Notes: generated by a model not told the origin, from the letters alone. A stretch of 53,196 nt of DNA from an uncultured Chitinophagaceae bacterium (GCA_937858715.1 CALLZY010000061.1:1-53196), one strand, 5' to 3'; positions 16,858 to 26,317 are shown, counted from the stretch's first letter. Translations and numbers: made by a program.

Positions 16858-18129
16858 CTATTTTATCCCGGATTTGTATCCCTTAACTGAATAATATAAA
16901 ATATACAGGTAACAGGGCACCATCAGGACGAAAAAGGTGAGCTGAAAACCGTATTCATCTTTAAAAGTTGCAAATGCCTTTGGAATTAAAGCACCCCCGG
17001 CAATACCCATTATAAGTATTGCAGAACCTTTCTCGGTTAATTTTCCCAATCCGCTGATTGCAAGGGGGAAAATGGCCGGCCACATTAAGGCATTGGCCAA
17101 ACCCAGGGCAGCCACGAAAGCAACTGACAAATAACCCCCAGTAAGAAAAGCCGCCGCAGTAAGAAAAATGCCCAAAAAAGCCGAATATTTTAAGGCCTTT
17201 TGCTGTGAAAGATATTTAGGGATTGTAATTAAACCAATAACATAACCTAACAGCATCGCTGCCAGGGTATATGAGGTAAAATACTTTGTTTCATCTGTGG
17301 GAATATTAAATCCTTTCCCATACGTACCGATGGCATCACCAGCCATTACCTCAACTCCGACATATACAAATATGCAAACTGCTCCCAGCCATAAATGTGG
17401 ATACTGAAATATACTGGTTCTTACTTTATCTGAATTCGGGCTTGTGTTCTGTGTATTAGCCTCAGAAGTTCTGATCTCAGGCAACGAAGATTTTAGTATC
17501 CAAAAACCTAATAGTATTAAGATCACAGCCATGATCGCATATGGCATATAAATATTAGAAGCAAATTCGCTTAATATTGTATCTCTTGTTTTGGTGTCAG
17601 GAGCGGCATTGACTTTTCCTTCCAGTTCATTAACGCCTTTCAAAACAAATGCACTTAATACGATCGGGCTGATTATGCCCGCAGTCTTATTGCATATACC
17701 TACTATGCTGATTCTTTTAGCCGCACTTTCGATTGGTCCTATAATGCTTATATAAGGGTTTGAAGCAGTTTGCAAAAGTGACAACCCCGACCCAATTATA
17801 AAAAGCCCTGATAATGACATCGGATAATCTCTTTTCGTAGCAAAATGTCCAAATAAGAAAGTGCCAATAGCCATTACAACCAAAGCCAGGGCCATTCCCT
17901 TTTTCATACCTGTCTTTTCCAGTACCCACGAAGAGGGCAATGCAAGGAAAAAATACGCCAGGTAAAAAGCCGTGGTAACCATAAAAGCCTTTGAATCGGT
18001 GTCTAATCCAAAAGCCAGCTTCACATACGTTATCAATGGGCCATTCAGCCAAGTTACAAACCCGAATACAAAAAACAATATGGCCATTATTATCATGGCA
18101 CTGCGATTATTTTGACTTTTAAGCATCAT
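16858..18129 (-). CDS. FucP/NagP-like sugar MFS permease
   Basis: This 423-residue protein has about 12 transmembrane segments of the FHS family (fucose, glucose/galactose and N-acetylglucosamine permeases). It starts SAMIIMAILFFVFGFVTWLN and carries the GLSLLQTASNPYI motif in the first half and GLANALMWPAIFPLAI in the second. The open frame extends back to 18231, but that extension (MLFICATVCTKLFCANG) is encoded by the two operators. I therefore start at the double ATG, 18129 or 18126. Because it sits next to the LacI regulator and an amino-sugar nucleotidyltransferase candidate, it probably imports a monosaccharide released from the glycan, plausibly GalNAc or GlcNAc. Confidence 0.88.
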   Translation of the reverse strand: MMLKSQNNRSAMIIMAILFFVFGFVTWLNGPLITYVKLAFGLDTDSKAFMVTTAFYLAYFFLALPSSWVLEKTGMKKGMALALVVMAIGTFLFGHFATKRDYPMSLSGLFIIGSGLSLLQTASNPYISIIGPIESAAKRISIVGICNKTAGIISPIVLSAFVLKGVNELEGKVNAAPDTKTRDTILSEFASNIYMPYAIMAVILILLGFWILKSSLPEIRTSEANTQNTSPNSDKVRTSIFQYPHLWLGAVCIFVYVGVEVMAGDAIGTYGKGFNIPTDETKYFTSYTLAAMLLGYVIGLITIPKYLSQQKALKYSAFLGIFLTAAAFLTGGYLSVAFVAALGLANALMWPAIFPLAISGLGKLTEKGSAILIMGIAGGALIPKAFATFKDEYGFQLTFFVLMVPCYLYILYYSVKGYKSGIK

Positions 18130-18174
18130 ATCCCGTTTAACGCTTAAAATTACCGGATAATTTTTATCAGCAAA

Positions 18175-18192
18175 AGCACAACCGTTTGCACA
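18175..18192. promoter_or_regulatory. LacI-family operator A1
   Basis: AGCACAACCGTTTGCACA is an imperfect palindrome around a central CG. It lies about 46 bp upstream of the permease start. It shares the core CAAMCGKTTG with three other sites in the window (18202-18219, 37472-37489 and 37551-37568). Confidence 0.8.
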
Positions 18193-18201
18193 AAATAATT
18201 T

Positions 18202-18219
18202 TGTACAAACGGTTGCACA
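18202..18219. promoter_or_regulatory. LacI-family operator A2
   Basis: TGTACAAACGGTTGCACA has its central CG 27 bp from that of A1. Tandem spacing close to two and a half helical turns suggests two LacI dimers at the permease promoter. Confidence 0.8.
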
Positions 18220-18379
18220 GATAAAAAGCATATTTCTTTACTAAGTTTGACTTGATTTTTTACATCATTGCGTGATACTTGCAAAGTCTCTGAAAATGGC
18301 AGCTTTAGAAATAAAGAATAAAAGCAGGCTATTTTAGAGAACCAGTGAGTAATGATATAAAAAAGTGCGGAGCGAAAGG

Positions 18380-18441
18380 AAAGGCTCGGGCTACACTTCG
18401 TTTTAATTCGGGATTATCCTTAATAAGCCCGAGAAGCCTTT
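18380..18441. repeat. Imperfect inverted repeat in the 18.2-18.5 kb gap
   Basis: AAAGG-CTCGGGCT (18380-18392) pairs with AGCCCGAG-AAG-CCTTT (18426-18441), leaving a 33-nt loop. The gap 18232-18549 otherwise holds only a 67-codon open frame (18345-18548) that I do not accept as a gene. Its origin is unclear and it may be the remnant of a small repeat element. Confidence 0.5.
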
Positions 18442-18484
18442 GCAAAATGACATTTTTAGTTTTATCATATAGCATGCAATCAGT

Positions 18485-18520
18485 AAGGGGTGGTTGTGTC
18501 CACAACTGCCCCTTTAATTT
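18485..18520. terminator. Terminator-like hairpin upstream of the CBM9 gene
   Basis: AAGGGGTGGTTGT (18485-18497) pairs with ACAACTGCCCCTT (18502-18514) including two G-U pairs around a 4-nt loop, and is followed by TAATTT. It lies 36 bp before the CBM9-like start. No gene upstream on this strand clearly needs it, so a leader or attenuation role for the CBM9-like gene is possible. Confidence 0.5.
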
Positions 18521-18549
18521 CGGACTATCAGAAATTAAGAAAAGATAAA

Positions 18550-19188
18550 ATGCAGAAATTAATTATAAAACATCTGCCGGGTATAACTGATAAAAGTGAT
18601 ATTAGCGAAGTCTCACAATTATTAGATACGATGGAAAAACATAAACTGGAATTTGCTCCTTGGTCAGAGTATCCGTACAAACCAGAAGTTATATTTTCCG
18701 TTTCATATACCAGCACGACAATATTATTGAAGTTTTTTGTTCAGGAAAAGCAGATAAGAGCTATTAATAATACGGTGAACAGTTCCATTTGGGAAGACAG
18801 CTGTGTGGAGTTCTTTGTTAGTTTTGATGATGGCAAAAGTTATTACAATATTGAATTCAATTGTATAGGAATCGGATTGATCGGATATGGCGAATCGAAA
18901 GATCACCGGGAGCTGTTAGATCCGGCAATTGTAAAACAGATAAAAACTCTTTCATCAATAAACACGGAAAAGAAGAAAAATGTGAGCTGGAATCTGACAA
19001 TGATAATACCATTAACTGTTTTTGCCCACACACCATTATCCGGTTTATCAAAGCAGAAATGCAGGGCTAATTTTTACAAATGCGGCGATTTATTGCCAGA
19101 ACCACATTTTGTTTCCTGGTCGGATATAAAATCAGAGAATCCTAATTTTCATTTACCTGATTTTTTCGGGCACCTTGTATTTGAATAG
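18550..19188 (+). CDS. CBM9-like carbohydrate-binding family protein
   Basis: The 212-residue protein fits the carbohydrate-binding family-9-like group. The core has an aromatic, beta-rich pattern: EVIFSVSYTSTTILLKFFV, the SSIWEDSCVEFFVSFDDGKSYYNIEFNCIG block and a C-terminal RANFYKCGDLLPEPHFVSW. These strongly resemble stand-alone CBM9-type proteins of Bacteroidota. The frame opens at 18490, but I start at 18550 (MQKLIIKHLPGI) because the upstream codons overlap the hairpin. No signal peptide is evident, so the protein may be cytoplasmic, which is unusual for a sugar-binding module. It precedes the LacI gene in the same direction. Its substrate is unknown. Confidence 0.75.
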   Translation: MQKLIIKHLPGITDKSDISEVSQLLDTMEKHKLEFAPWSEYPYKPEVIFSVSYTSTTILLKFFVQEKQIRAINNTVNSSIWEDSCVEFFVSFDDGKSYYNIEFNCIGIGLIGYGESKDHRELLDPAIVKQIKTLSSINTEKKKNVSWNLTMIIPLTVFAHTPLSGLSKQKCRANFYKCGDLLPEPHFVSWSDIKSENPNFHLPDFFGHLVFE

Positions 19189-19314
19189 AACAAAATATTT
19201 TTACTGGCACCCTTACACTTTTTACTGCACGGATTTGTTTTTGAATATTCTTGGTTTAGAGAATCACGTCTGAACAGGTTATGCTGTTTTACGTATATTT
19301 GGTAACTTAACGTA

Positions 19315-20334
19315 ATGGATAGTAAACTTCCAACCATAAAAGAAATAGCCCAACAGTTAAAAGTATCTGTTTCTACTGTATCCAGGGCATTAGCAAACCA
19401 CCCGAGAATTGGCATAGGAACCAGGGAAAGAGTACAAAAGCTAGCAAAGGAAATTGGTTATGAGCCAAACAAGCAGGCAATTTTTTTTAAGCAGAAAAGA
19501 ACATTTATTATTGGCGTAGTGTTACCATTTATCAGAGAGGAATTTTTCTCCCAGGCCATTTGCGGAATTGAAACAGGGGCTTTATTGCATAATTATACAA
19601 TACTATTCGGCCAGAGCTATGATGAAATGGAAACAGAAATGAAGGTCGTGGAGGTTATGAAAAATCAACGGGTTGATGGCTTAATTATCTCTCTGTCGAA
19701 AAACACAAGCAAATATGCCCATCTTGAGGTTTATAAAAAACATAAAATTCCTGTTGTATATTTTGACCGGGTTCCACCGCTTACAAATATCAATAAAGTA
19801 TGTTGCGACATATTTAAAGGTACAGTTGAAATAGTGAACTGGTTATACAAGAGCGGCTGCCGGCGTATTGCATTAATCAATGGGCCAGAAAAAATGTCAG
19901 CAAGTACAGATCGGTTAAAAGGTTACATGAGTGGAATAATAAAACAGAAACTCAAGATTGATATGCAGTTGGTTGAAATTACCGATTTCTCAAAAGAGAG
20001 TACTTACACGGCCATGGGGAAGCTGCTGTCCCTTAAAAGCCCTCCCGATGCTATAATTTCATTCAATGATTATGTACACATGGATGCCGTACAATACGCT
20101 AAACAAAAAAAAATTAAGATAAATAAAGATATTCTTTTTGCGAGTTATGCCAATCTGCCGATTACTGATTACACCTCTTTTCCTCCAAAAATATCACTGG
20201 AGCAATACCCCTATCTGCAGGGTGAAAAAGCAATGGAACTGATGATAAACATCTTACATAAAATGGAAAACGAGGAATATTCTGCAGATATTTCAAATGA
20301 AGAAATCATAATTGCAAAACTTATAACACACTAA
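19315..20334 (+). CDS. LacI-family transcriptional regulator
   Basis: This 339-residue regulator has an N-terminal LacI helix-turn-helix, PTIKEIAQQLKVSVSTVSRAL (about 6-26). The minor-groove hinge-helix region follows, then a periplasmic-binding-protein-like effector domain (IGVVLPFIREEFFSQAICGIE...VVYFDRVPP...FASYANLPITDYT). It most likely binds the four CAAMCGKTTG palindromes at 18.2 and 37.5 kb and so controls the permease-nucleotidyltransferase, susC and GH105 operons. The inducer is presumably a chondroitin breakdown sugar. The -7-like TATATTTG at 19294-19301 precedes the gene. The 3' end is 1 bp from the convergent PL6 gene. Confidence 0.92.
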   Translation: MDSKLPTIKEIAQQLKVSVSTVSRALANHPRIGIGTRERVQKLAKEIGYEPNKQAIFFKQKRTFIIGVVLPFIREEFFSQAICGIETGALLHNYTILFGQSYDEMETEMKVVEVMKNQRVDGLIISLSKNTSKYAHLEVYKKHKIPVVYFDRVPPLTNINKVCCDIFKGTVEIVNWLYKSGCRRIALINGPEKMSASTDRLKGYMSGIIKQKLKIDMQLVEITDFSKESTYTAMGKLLSLKSPPDAIISFNDYVHMDAVQYAKQKKIKINKDILFASYANLPITDYTSFPPKISLEQYPYLQGEKAMELMINILHKMENEEYSADISNEEIIIAKLITH

Positions 20335-20335
20335 A

Positions 20336-21910
20336 TTATTCAGCCCTTGTTGTGGAAATCCGTTGCAGCCTTTCAGCTAAAACAGCATTTAGTTTACCGG
20401 TTTTATAATAGTCGCCTAAAGTAGTTAGCATCCATCTCGGAAGTATTTGTTCAGCAGTAAGCGGTGTTTCCATTGCAGTGTTACGCAGCAACTCGTTAAA
20501 TTTCATTGCTATGCCTTCAATAGTATTGTAATAGCCCGGCAGTCCGCAAATATCATTGCCATGATTACTTTGCACCGGGAAGTAAAAACCGTTTTTCAAT
20601 GATACTGCCACCTGCTTTTCTTCAAGCCCCGGCATGGTTGCAACACTGGTTTGCCCGCCCCAATAAACATTTTTTGCCCACTGATTATTCCTGTTTTCCT
20701 CCGGGTAATCATCTTTGAAAAAGATATAGCCGGTATTTTTCGTATTGAAGAATATGTTTCCGCTTATAACAATATGATGTGGCAGATTATAAGGCAGGTT
20801 ATTTTCCTGCGAAAATTTCTTTCGCAAATCTTCCAGCGGGTTGAAATGAACGGCATATCCATTATTATTTGCAAATACATTGTTGGCAATGATGCTGCCA
20901 AATGCAAGTGCATGTTCACTTCCTGCTGCTCCTGCGTTAAGGTAAATAGCCGCATTTCCTCTTGATTCAATGGTTTTATCAAGACTAAAATAATTTCCTG
21001 CAACAATATGCTGGCTGCCCCAGATAAACATACCACCATAACCATATTTTTCATCATCAGACAAAAAGAAATTATTAATGGCAACCTGTTTATCTCCATG
21101 TCGGAAATTGAGTGTGCCCTGGCAATTCAAAATTGTATTCGCATAATATACATTCTCCATTGACTTGCTGGTGATAATTTCTGATTCCGAATCCTGGCGA
21201 ACAAAAAGATTCGAATCAATCAAACAACGCCCAAGCGAATTTCTGTAATAACCAACACGGATGCCGCCCCCTGCATTCCCTTTCTTTTTTGGATTAGAGA
21301 AAAAACAATGATCAACACGATGATACATTGGCGGGGCAACAACGGGATTTTCTTTATCAGGTGCTGTTCTGTTGTTTAAATTAATTACCTGGTCAAACGT
21401 AAGTTTGTTGGTAAAACTGCAATGATCAATCCGGCAATGAGTGGGAACATTTCCCTTTTCATCAAGCGATGTGGTGATGTAGGCTGAGTTAGCTTCATCA
21501 AAATTATTAAATGCACAATCCGTAATCCTGCAATAACTGGCATACATGGCTACAAGCCCCGGCCCATGCGGTTTCCATTGTTCAGGATTACGGTTTCCAT
21601 TAGTAAAATAAATGCCATTCAGCTCAGTATAAGCACCGTACATCGCCACTTTTGCATCACCGCAGAAAATAACATCGCCGGGAGTTTCGGCTATTAACAC
21701 AATAGGCTTACCTGCAAGGCCACTTTGCGTGAGTGTTAACTGAATGCCGTTGTAAGAACCGTTTTTAAAAACAAGTGTATCGTCCGGTTTTAATTTACTG
21801 ACGATATAATATGCTTCGCTGTTACTCCCAATAATAATTTTTTCAGCAAAGCTTTTATTAAAGAAAGATGATATTATAATCGTAATGAAAATGCGGGCTG
21901 TACGGTTCAT
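20336..21910 (-). CDS. cslB: Chondroitinase B-like polysaccharide lyase, family PL6
   Basis: The 524-residue secreted parallel beta-helix lyase has a signal peptide ending SFAE. It aligns by eye over nearly its full length with my memory of Pedobacter heparinus chondroitinase B. Shared blocks include QSGLAGKPI, WKPHGPGLVA, FDEANSAYITTSL, HCRIDHCSFT, FDQVINLNN, YHRVDHCFFSNP and GYGGMFIWGS. The catalytic residues correspond to Lys249 (IITSKS) and Arg270 (LNFRHGD). Chondroitinase B cleaves GalNAc-iduronate linkages of dermatan sulfate by calcium-assisted beta-elimination. It is the last gene of the ten-gene operon, 39 bp after the sulfatase. PL6 also includes alginate lyases, but the conserved blocks and neighbours favour dermatan sulfate. 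Confidence 0.93.
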   Translation of the reverse strand: MNRTARIFITIIISSFFNKSFAEKIIIGSNSEAYYIVSKLKPDDTLVFKNGSYNGIQLTLTQSGLAGKPIVLIAETPGDVIFCGDAKVAMYGAYTELNGIYFTNGNRNPEQWKPHGPGLVAMYASYCRITDCAFNNFDEANSAYITTSLDEKGNVPTHCRIDHCSFTNKLTFDQVINLNNRTAPDKENPVVAPPMYHRVDHCFFSNPKKKGNAGGGIRVGYYRNSLGRCLIDSNLFVRQDSESEIITSKSMENVYYANTILNCQGTLNFRHGDKQVAINNFFLSDDEKYGYGGMFIWGSQHIVAGNYFSLDKTIESRGNAAIYLNAGAAGSEHALAFGSIIANNVFANNNGYAVHFNPLEDLRKKFSQENNLPYNLPHHIVISGNIFFNTKNTGYIFFKDDYPEENRNNQWAKNVYWGGQTSVATMPGLEEKQVAVSLKNGFYFPVQSNHGNDICGLPGYYNTIEGIAMKFNELLRNTAMETPLTAEQILPRWMLTTLGDYYKTGKLNAVLAERLQRISTTRAE

Positions 21911-21949
21911 CCTGAATTTTTTTATGAGTAAATCTGTGTTGATGAAAAT

Positions 21950-23491
21950 CTATTTTGCTTGATTTTCTTTGATCTTTTTTAACACTGCTGCCAGATCTTT
22001 CACCAATTCGGGGTACTGGGCTGCAAGATTATTTTTTTCACTGATGTCATTTTTTAAGTGATAAAGTTGTGGTTGCGGACTATTGCCCAACTCAATGTTC
22101 ACTAATTCATCTTTTGCCAGCCCGTTGTGTGGCTCAATATATTTCCAATCATCTTTAATAACAGCAATAGATCCTATCCCCTGCTCCACCAAAACCCTTC
22201 TGCCAGTTTGAGATTTTCCTGTAAGTGCATGAAGTACATCTTCACTATCCTCCCCATCCCCAACAGGTATTTTTTTATTCAGCAATTTTGCAAACGAAGC
22301 CAGTAAATCCATCTGGCAAATCATGGCACTAGATATGGAAGGTTTGATTTTTGCAGGCCATTGAATCATAAAAGGCACTCTTGTACCAGCTTCATATGAA
22401 CTGTATTTACCTCCACGCAAATTTCCCCAGGGTGTATGGCCATTTAATTTTGTTATTGCTTCATCCTGATATCCATCATCCAGTACCGGACCGTTATCGC
22501 TTGAAAAAACAATAATGGTGTTTTTATCAATACCCAGCAATTTTAGCTGTTGCATAATTTCACCCACTGTCCAGTCTAACTGCAAAATAGCATCACCACG
22601 AAAGCCCAGCCCACTTTTACCTTTAAACATAGTGGATGGCATTCGTGGCACATGTGGCTCCGTTAGTGTATAAAAAAGGAAGAAAGGTTTTATTTTATTT
22701 TCAACAATAAACTCTTTTGCTTTTGCCAAAAAAGTCAACGGCATTTCTTCATCCGTCCATCTTGCTTTATTTCCACCACTCATGTAACCAATTCGTCCAA
22801 TACCATTTACAATAGTATTGTTATGCCCCTGTCCCGGTGATGATTGCATTTTTAATAATTCGGGATGATCTTTTCCTGTCGGGTCATTGCCAACTTTATT
22901 TTTATAATCAACCTGTATCGGATCTGTTGAATCCAATGCCACCACAAAATGATTTTCTACGAAAACAGTAGGCACCCTGTCGGCAGTTGCTGGGAAAATA
23001 AATGAATAATCAAAGCCCACTTCATTTGGGCCCGGTTTAATTTCTCCATTCCAGTTTTTTTGTACAGCATCGCCCAGACCAAGATGCCATTTTCCAACCA
23101 ATCCTGTTTTGTAACCCGCCTGTTGAAATAAAGATGGAAGCGTTGTCCTATCGGTGGGAATAATTAATGCCGCATCACCAGGCAAAATACCAGTACCTGA
23201 TTTACGCCACGGATATTGCCCTGTCATCAGTGCATACCTTGATGGTGTGCAGGTAGATGAAGTTGAATGTGCATTGGTAAAGCGGATACCACCGCCTGCA
23301 AGTTTATCCAAATTCGGCGTTTTCATTTTTGTCGCTCCGTAACAGCTTACATCCCCATAACCCAAATCATCAGCATAAATAACGATTACATTGGGCATTG
23401 CCGTTTTATTCTGCGCCTGCAGGTTTGTAGCAAAAAATACAAACAGCAGCATCAATAGTTTTTTCTCAATAATATTATGGGCACTTCTCAT
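21950..23491 (-). CDS. Family S1 sulfatase (FGly type, CTPSR)
   Basis: This 513-residue formylglycine sulfatase has a signal peptide ending NLQAQ. VIYADDLGYGDVSCYG supplies the calcium ligands. Cys81 in STCTPSRYALMTG is the residue converted to formylglycine. GYKTGLVGKWHLG and the later FSSDNGPVLDDG complete the active site. The C-terminal subdomain reads LVEQGIGSIAVIKDDWKYIEPHNG. It probably removes a sulfate from chondroitin/dermatan oligosaccharides in the periplasm. The position of the ester cannot be told, because sulfatase subfamily assignment needs an alignment. The maturase is not in the window. Confidence 0.93.
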   Translation of the reverse strand: MRSAHNIIEKKLLMLLFVFFATNLQAQNKTAMPNVIVIYADDLGYGDVSCYGATKMKTPNLDKLAGGGIRFTNAHSTSSTCTPSRYALMTGQYPWRKSGTGILPGDAALIIPTDRTTLPSLFQQAGYKTGLVGKWHLGLGDAVQKNWNGEIKPGPNEVGFDYSFIFPATADRVPTVFVENHFVVALDSTDPIQVDYKNKVGNDPTGKDHPELLKMQSSPGQGHNNTIVNGIGRIGYMSGGNKARWTDEEMPLTFLAKAKEFIVENKIKPFFLFYTLTEPHVPRMPSTMFKGKSGLGFRGDAILQLDWTVGEIMQQLKLLGIDKNTIIVFSSDNGPVLDDGYQDEAITKLNGHTPWGNLRGGKYSSYEAGTRVPFMIQWPAKIKPSISSAMICQMDLLASFAKLLNKKIPVGDGEDSEDVLHALTGKSQTGRRVLVEQGIGSIAVIKDDWKYIEPHNGLAKDELVNIELGNSPQPQLYHLKNDISEKNNLAAQYPELVKDLAAVLKKIKENQAK

Positions 23492-23519
23492 CTTTATTTT
23501 TTTCAGTCATCAAAACAAG

Positions 23520-24872
23520 TTACTCTTCTTCTTTCGCAGTTTTACCAATAGCATACCATTTAAGCGGTGGCAATTTTTTTTGCCAGGCCATGTATTCTTT
23601 CGTCATCGCTGCAGCCATTTTTTTCTCACTACCTGATAAATCTTTTGTCTCGCCTATATCAGTTTTAACATTATAGAGTTGCGGTTTTTCATTAGGAAGA
23701 AAAACCATTTTATAATCTCCCTTGCGCATACAGCCTTTGTCAACATTTACATACCAAAACAAAGAGCGGTTATAAACTTTTACTGAAGGAGATTTCATCA
23801 TTTGCATCAAATTCTTTCCTTCCAGTTTTGAATACGTTGAATTTTTAAGGTTAGCTCCTGCGGCAGTCAGGAATGTAGGCAAAAAATCAAGTGTTGTTAC
23901 CGGTGTTTCAAATACAGAACCGGGTTTAATTTTATTTTTCCAGCTCATCGCCATGGCCACACGAATACCTCCTTCATATACATCACTCTTCATGCCACGC
24001 AAAGGATAGTTATCAGCAAAACTGTGCTCCACCTGCCCGCCATTATCATTAGTAAAAACAATAATAGTATTCTCCAGAAGGTTTAACTGCTCTAAAACTG
24101 CATAAATTTTTCCAACATTTTCATCCATGTTATACGTAAGTGCGGCATTCAATGCCCGGTTATGATCGTTTAATTGTTTTTCAAACCGTTCAAGTAATTC
24201 CGGTTTTGCCTGCATGGGCGTATGCGGTGCGTTGAATGATACATACAGAAAGAAAGGTTTATCCTTATTGGCTTTAATAAACTCTACGGACTTATCACCA
24301 ATAGCATCGGTTGTATATGGAATAGTTGAAGCATCTAATTTTTTTCCATTTTCTTCAATGGTTCTCTTTTTGTTTACTTCATAGTTACTGCTGCCCCACA
24401 AAAATCCCCAGAAATAATCAAACCCTCTTTGATTAGGATGAAACGGCGCAGATAATCCCAAATGCCATTTCCCTACAATACCGGTAGTATAACCTAACGG
24501 TTTTAAATAATCACCAACTAATCTCTGATCAGTGGGCAAGCCCAAACTATCAAGCGGCAGATTATATTTATTGCCTTGTGTAAAATTTATTGTATGCCCG
24601 AATTTTGCCTGATAGACACCCGTTAACAAACCTGCTCTTGACGGACTGCATACAGCACCGGTAACATAACCATTGGTAAATTTCACCCCTTCATTTGCCA
24701 CACGGTCGATATTAGGCGTTGAGATAAGTCGTGATGATTGAAAACTGAAATCAGCATAGCCTGCATCATCACTGAGGATGAAAACAATATTGGGCTTCTG
24801 CTGTGCAAACAAACTGTTACCCATAATAGCAGTGCAACAAAAAACAGTTACGTAAAAAATTCTTTTTTTCAT
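23520..24872 (-). CDS. Family S1 sulfatase (FGly type, CSPSR)
   Basis: This 450-residue secreted sulfatase has a signal peptide ending SLFAQ. FILSDDAGYADFSF binds metal. Cys75 in GAVCSPSRAGLLTGVYQ is the formylglycine site. TTGIVGKWHLGLSAPFHPNQRGFDYFWGFLWG is a typical substrate-pocket segment. FTNDNGGQ carries further metal ligands. It is shorter than its three neighbours and differs from them outside the core, so the four look like separate subfamilies with different positional specificity, not recent duplicates. It sits 28 bp upstream of the next sulfatase stop region in the same operon. Confidence 0.93.
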   Translation of the reverse strand: MKKRIFYVTVFCCTAIMGNSLFAQQKPNIVFILSDDAGYADFSFQSSRLISTPNIDRVANEGVKFTNGYVTGAVCSPSRAGLLTGVYQAKFGHTINFTQGNKYNLPLDSLGLPTDQRLVGDYLKPLGYTTGIVGKWHLGLSAPFHPNQRGFDYFWGFLWGSSNYEVNKKRTIEENGKKLDASTIPYTTDAIGDKSVEFIKANKDKPFFLYVSFNAPHTPMQAKPELLERFEKQLNDHNRALNAALTYNMDENVGKIYAVLEQLNLLENTIIVFTNDNGGQVEHSFADNYPLRGMKSDVYEGGIRVAMAMSWKNKIKPGSVFETPVTTLDFLPTFLTAAGANLKNSTYSKLEGKNLMQMMKSPSVKVYNRSLFWYVNVDKGCMRKGDYKMVFLPNEKPQLYNVKTDIGETKDLSGSEKKMAAAMTKEYMAWQKKLPPLKWYAIGKTAKEEE

Positions 24873-24877
24873 CTGTT

Positions 24878-26317
24878 TTACTGATTTAAGCTTTTGAAGT
24901 ATTCATTAACCCCATATTTTGAATCAGGAGCAAGATCAGCCTGTATTGCAGGAACCTGTTTCAGCATTTTTGTTATAATTCCTTTGTATTTTTTATCTGC
25001 TGCAATATTTTTCCATTCATTAGGATCATTTATAAAATCATACAACTCCATTGATTTATCCTCGTATTGTATAAAGTGATAGCGGGAAGAATGAACAGAA
25101 ACATTTCCTTTACCATACGAAGTAACAGCATAATATGGCCACTTAGCTGATGCAGGATGATTCAACAGCGGCATCAATGAATGTCCTTCATTCATTTTAT
25201 TTGCCGGCAATCCGCATAATGCTGTAAGTGTAGGATACATATCCACCAGTTGAACAGGTTGGCTGCAAATTTCATTGCTCTTACCCGAAGGAACTTTAAA
25301 AACTAAAACAGATTTTGTTGCCCTTTGCCATAACGCCTGTTTTCCAAAACGGTTTTTCTCACCCAGATGATAACCATGATCCGACCACAAAACAACAATC
25401 GTATTTTTTGCATACTTACTTTTTTCGAGTGCATCCAGCACTTTCCCCACTTGTGCATCTGCAAAATTTACACAGGCAAGATATGCCTGTACTGCATCTT
25501 TCCATTGATTGGTTTGTATCATCCATTCTGTAGTGGGCATTGGCGGTAAATCTGCAACCCGCTGCCCCATCAGCGGCACATCATCCATATCAGTTTTTAA
25601 ATAAGGCGGTGTTTGTATATCATTTACCGGAAACCTGTCGAACCATTTTTGAGGTACATACCAGGGTACATGCGGACGTACAAATCCCACAGCAAGAAAA
25701 AAAGGCTTGTCGTGCTGCATCATCAATTTTTCAGCAGCCCACTCTGCCGATCTTACATCGGGCATGTCTTTATCCTCACTTGGAAAAGCACCCCAATCAG
25801 TTCCGGTTCCTTTAGGTTTACCAAACCATACCGGATCATATTTAAACCGTTTTGAAGGAATGGGCCCATACAAATCGGCAGTATCTTTTCTATATTCATC
25901 AAACACCTTTGCCTTATCGCCCAGGTGAAATAATTTACCCGTGCCCATCGTTTTATAGCCATACTGTTCAAAATAATCGGGCAGAAAAATGGCATTCTTT
26001 GTAATGTCATTTGCTTTTTTAATATCCACATCATCTAACTGCAAATAATTACCCGTGGTGGTGGGTAATAAACCCGTCATAACAGAAGCTCTTGATGGAC
26101 CGCAAATCGGCGCCTGGCATTGAGCATTGGTAAAAAGAATACCATTGGCAGCAAGTTTGTCAATGTTCGGCGTTTTTGCCTGTGGATGACCTTTCAAACA
26201 GCCTACCCAGTCATTCAAATCATCAACGGCAATAAACAAAACATTCGGCCTTTCCTGTGCATGTACTTTCATCCATGCAAAAAGACAAATAACATAAAAG
26301 AGAAAACTTTTTTTCAT
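24878..26317 (-). CDS. Family S1 sulfatase, iduronate-2-sulfatase-like (CGPSR)
   Basis: The 479-residue protein has a signal peptide ending KVHAQ. The core reads PNVLFIAVDDLNDWVGCLKGHP. Cys72 lies in APICGPSRASVMTGLLP, and GTGKLFHLG and WSDHGYHLGEKNRFGK follow. The VDDLNDW opening, the GKLFH variant of the usual GKWH, and the HGYHLGE segment are what I associate with iduronate-2-sulfatase-like and choline-sulfatase-like subfamilies. In a dermatan sulfate locus, a 2-O-sulfated uronate is a sensible substrate. That specificity is inference. It is 5 bp from the following sulfatase gene. Confidence 0.92.
   Translation of the reverse strand: MKKSFLFYVICLFAWMKVHAQERPNVLFIAVDDLNDWVGCLKGHPQAKTPNIDKLAANGILFTNAQCQAPICGPSRASVMTGLLPTTTGNYLQLDDVDIKKANDITKNAIFLPDYFEQYGYKTMGTGKLFHLGDKAKVFDEYRKDTADLYGPIPSKRFKYDPVWFGKPKGTGTDWGAFPSEDKDMPDVRSAEWAAEKLMMQHDKPFFLAVGFVRPHVPWYVPQKWFDRFPVNDIQTPPYLKTDMDDVPLMGQRVADLPPMPTTEWMIQTNQWKDAVQAYLACVNFADAQVGKVLDALEKSKYAKNTIVVLWSDHGYHLGEKNRFGKQALWQRATKSVLVFKVPSGKSNEICSQPVQLVDMYPTLTALCGLPANKMNEGHSLMPLLNHPASAKWPYYAVTSYGKGNVSVHSSRYHFIQYEDKSMELYDFINDPNEWKNIAADKKYKGIITKMLKQVPAIQADLAPDSKYGVNEYFKSLNQ

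Noticed and set aside
18130-18231. N-terminal extension of the MFS permease
   Set aside because: The codons coincide with the two LacI operators and encode an unusual Cys-rich stretch absent from the family. The double ATG at 18126-18129 is the better start.
18345-18548. A 67-codon open frame ahead of the CBM9-like gene
   Set aside because: It spans both inverted repeats of the gap, has no recognisable domain or signal, and overlaps the terminator-like hairpin. I treat it as chance.
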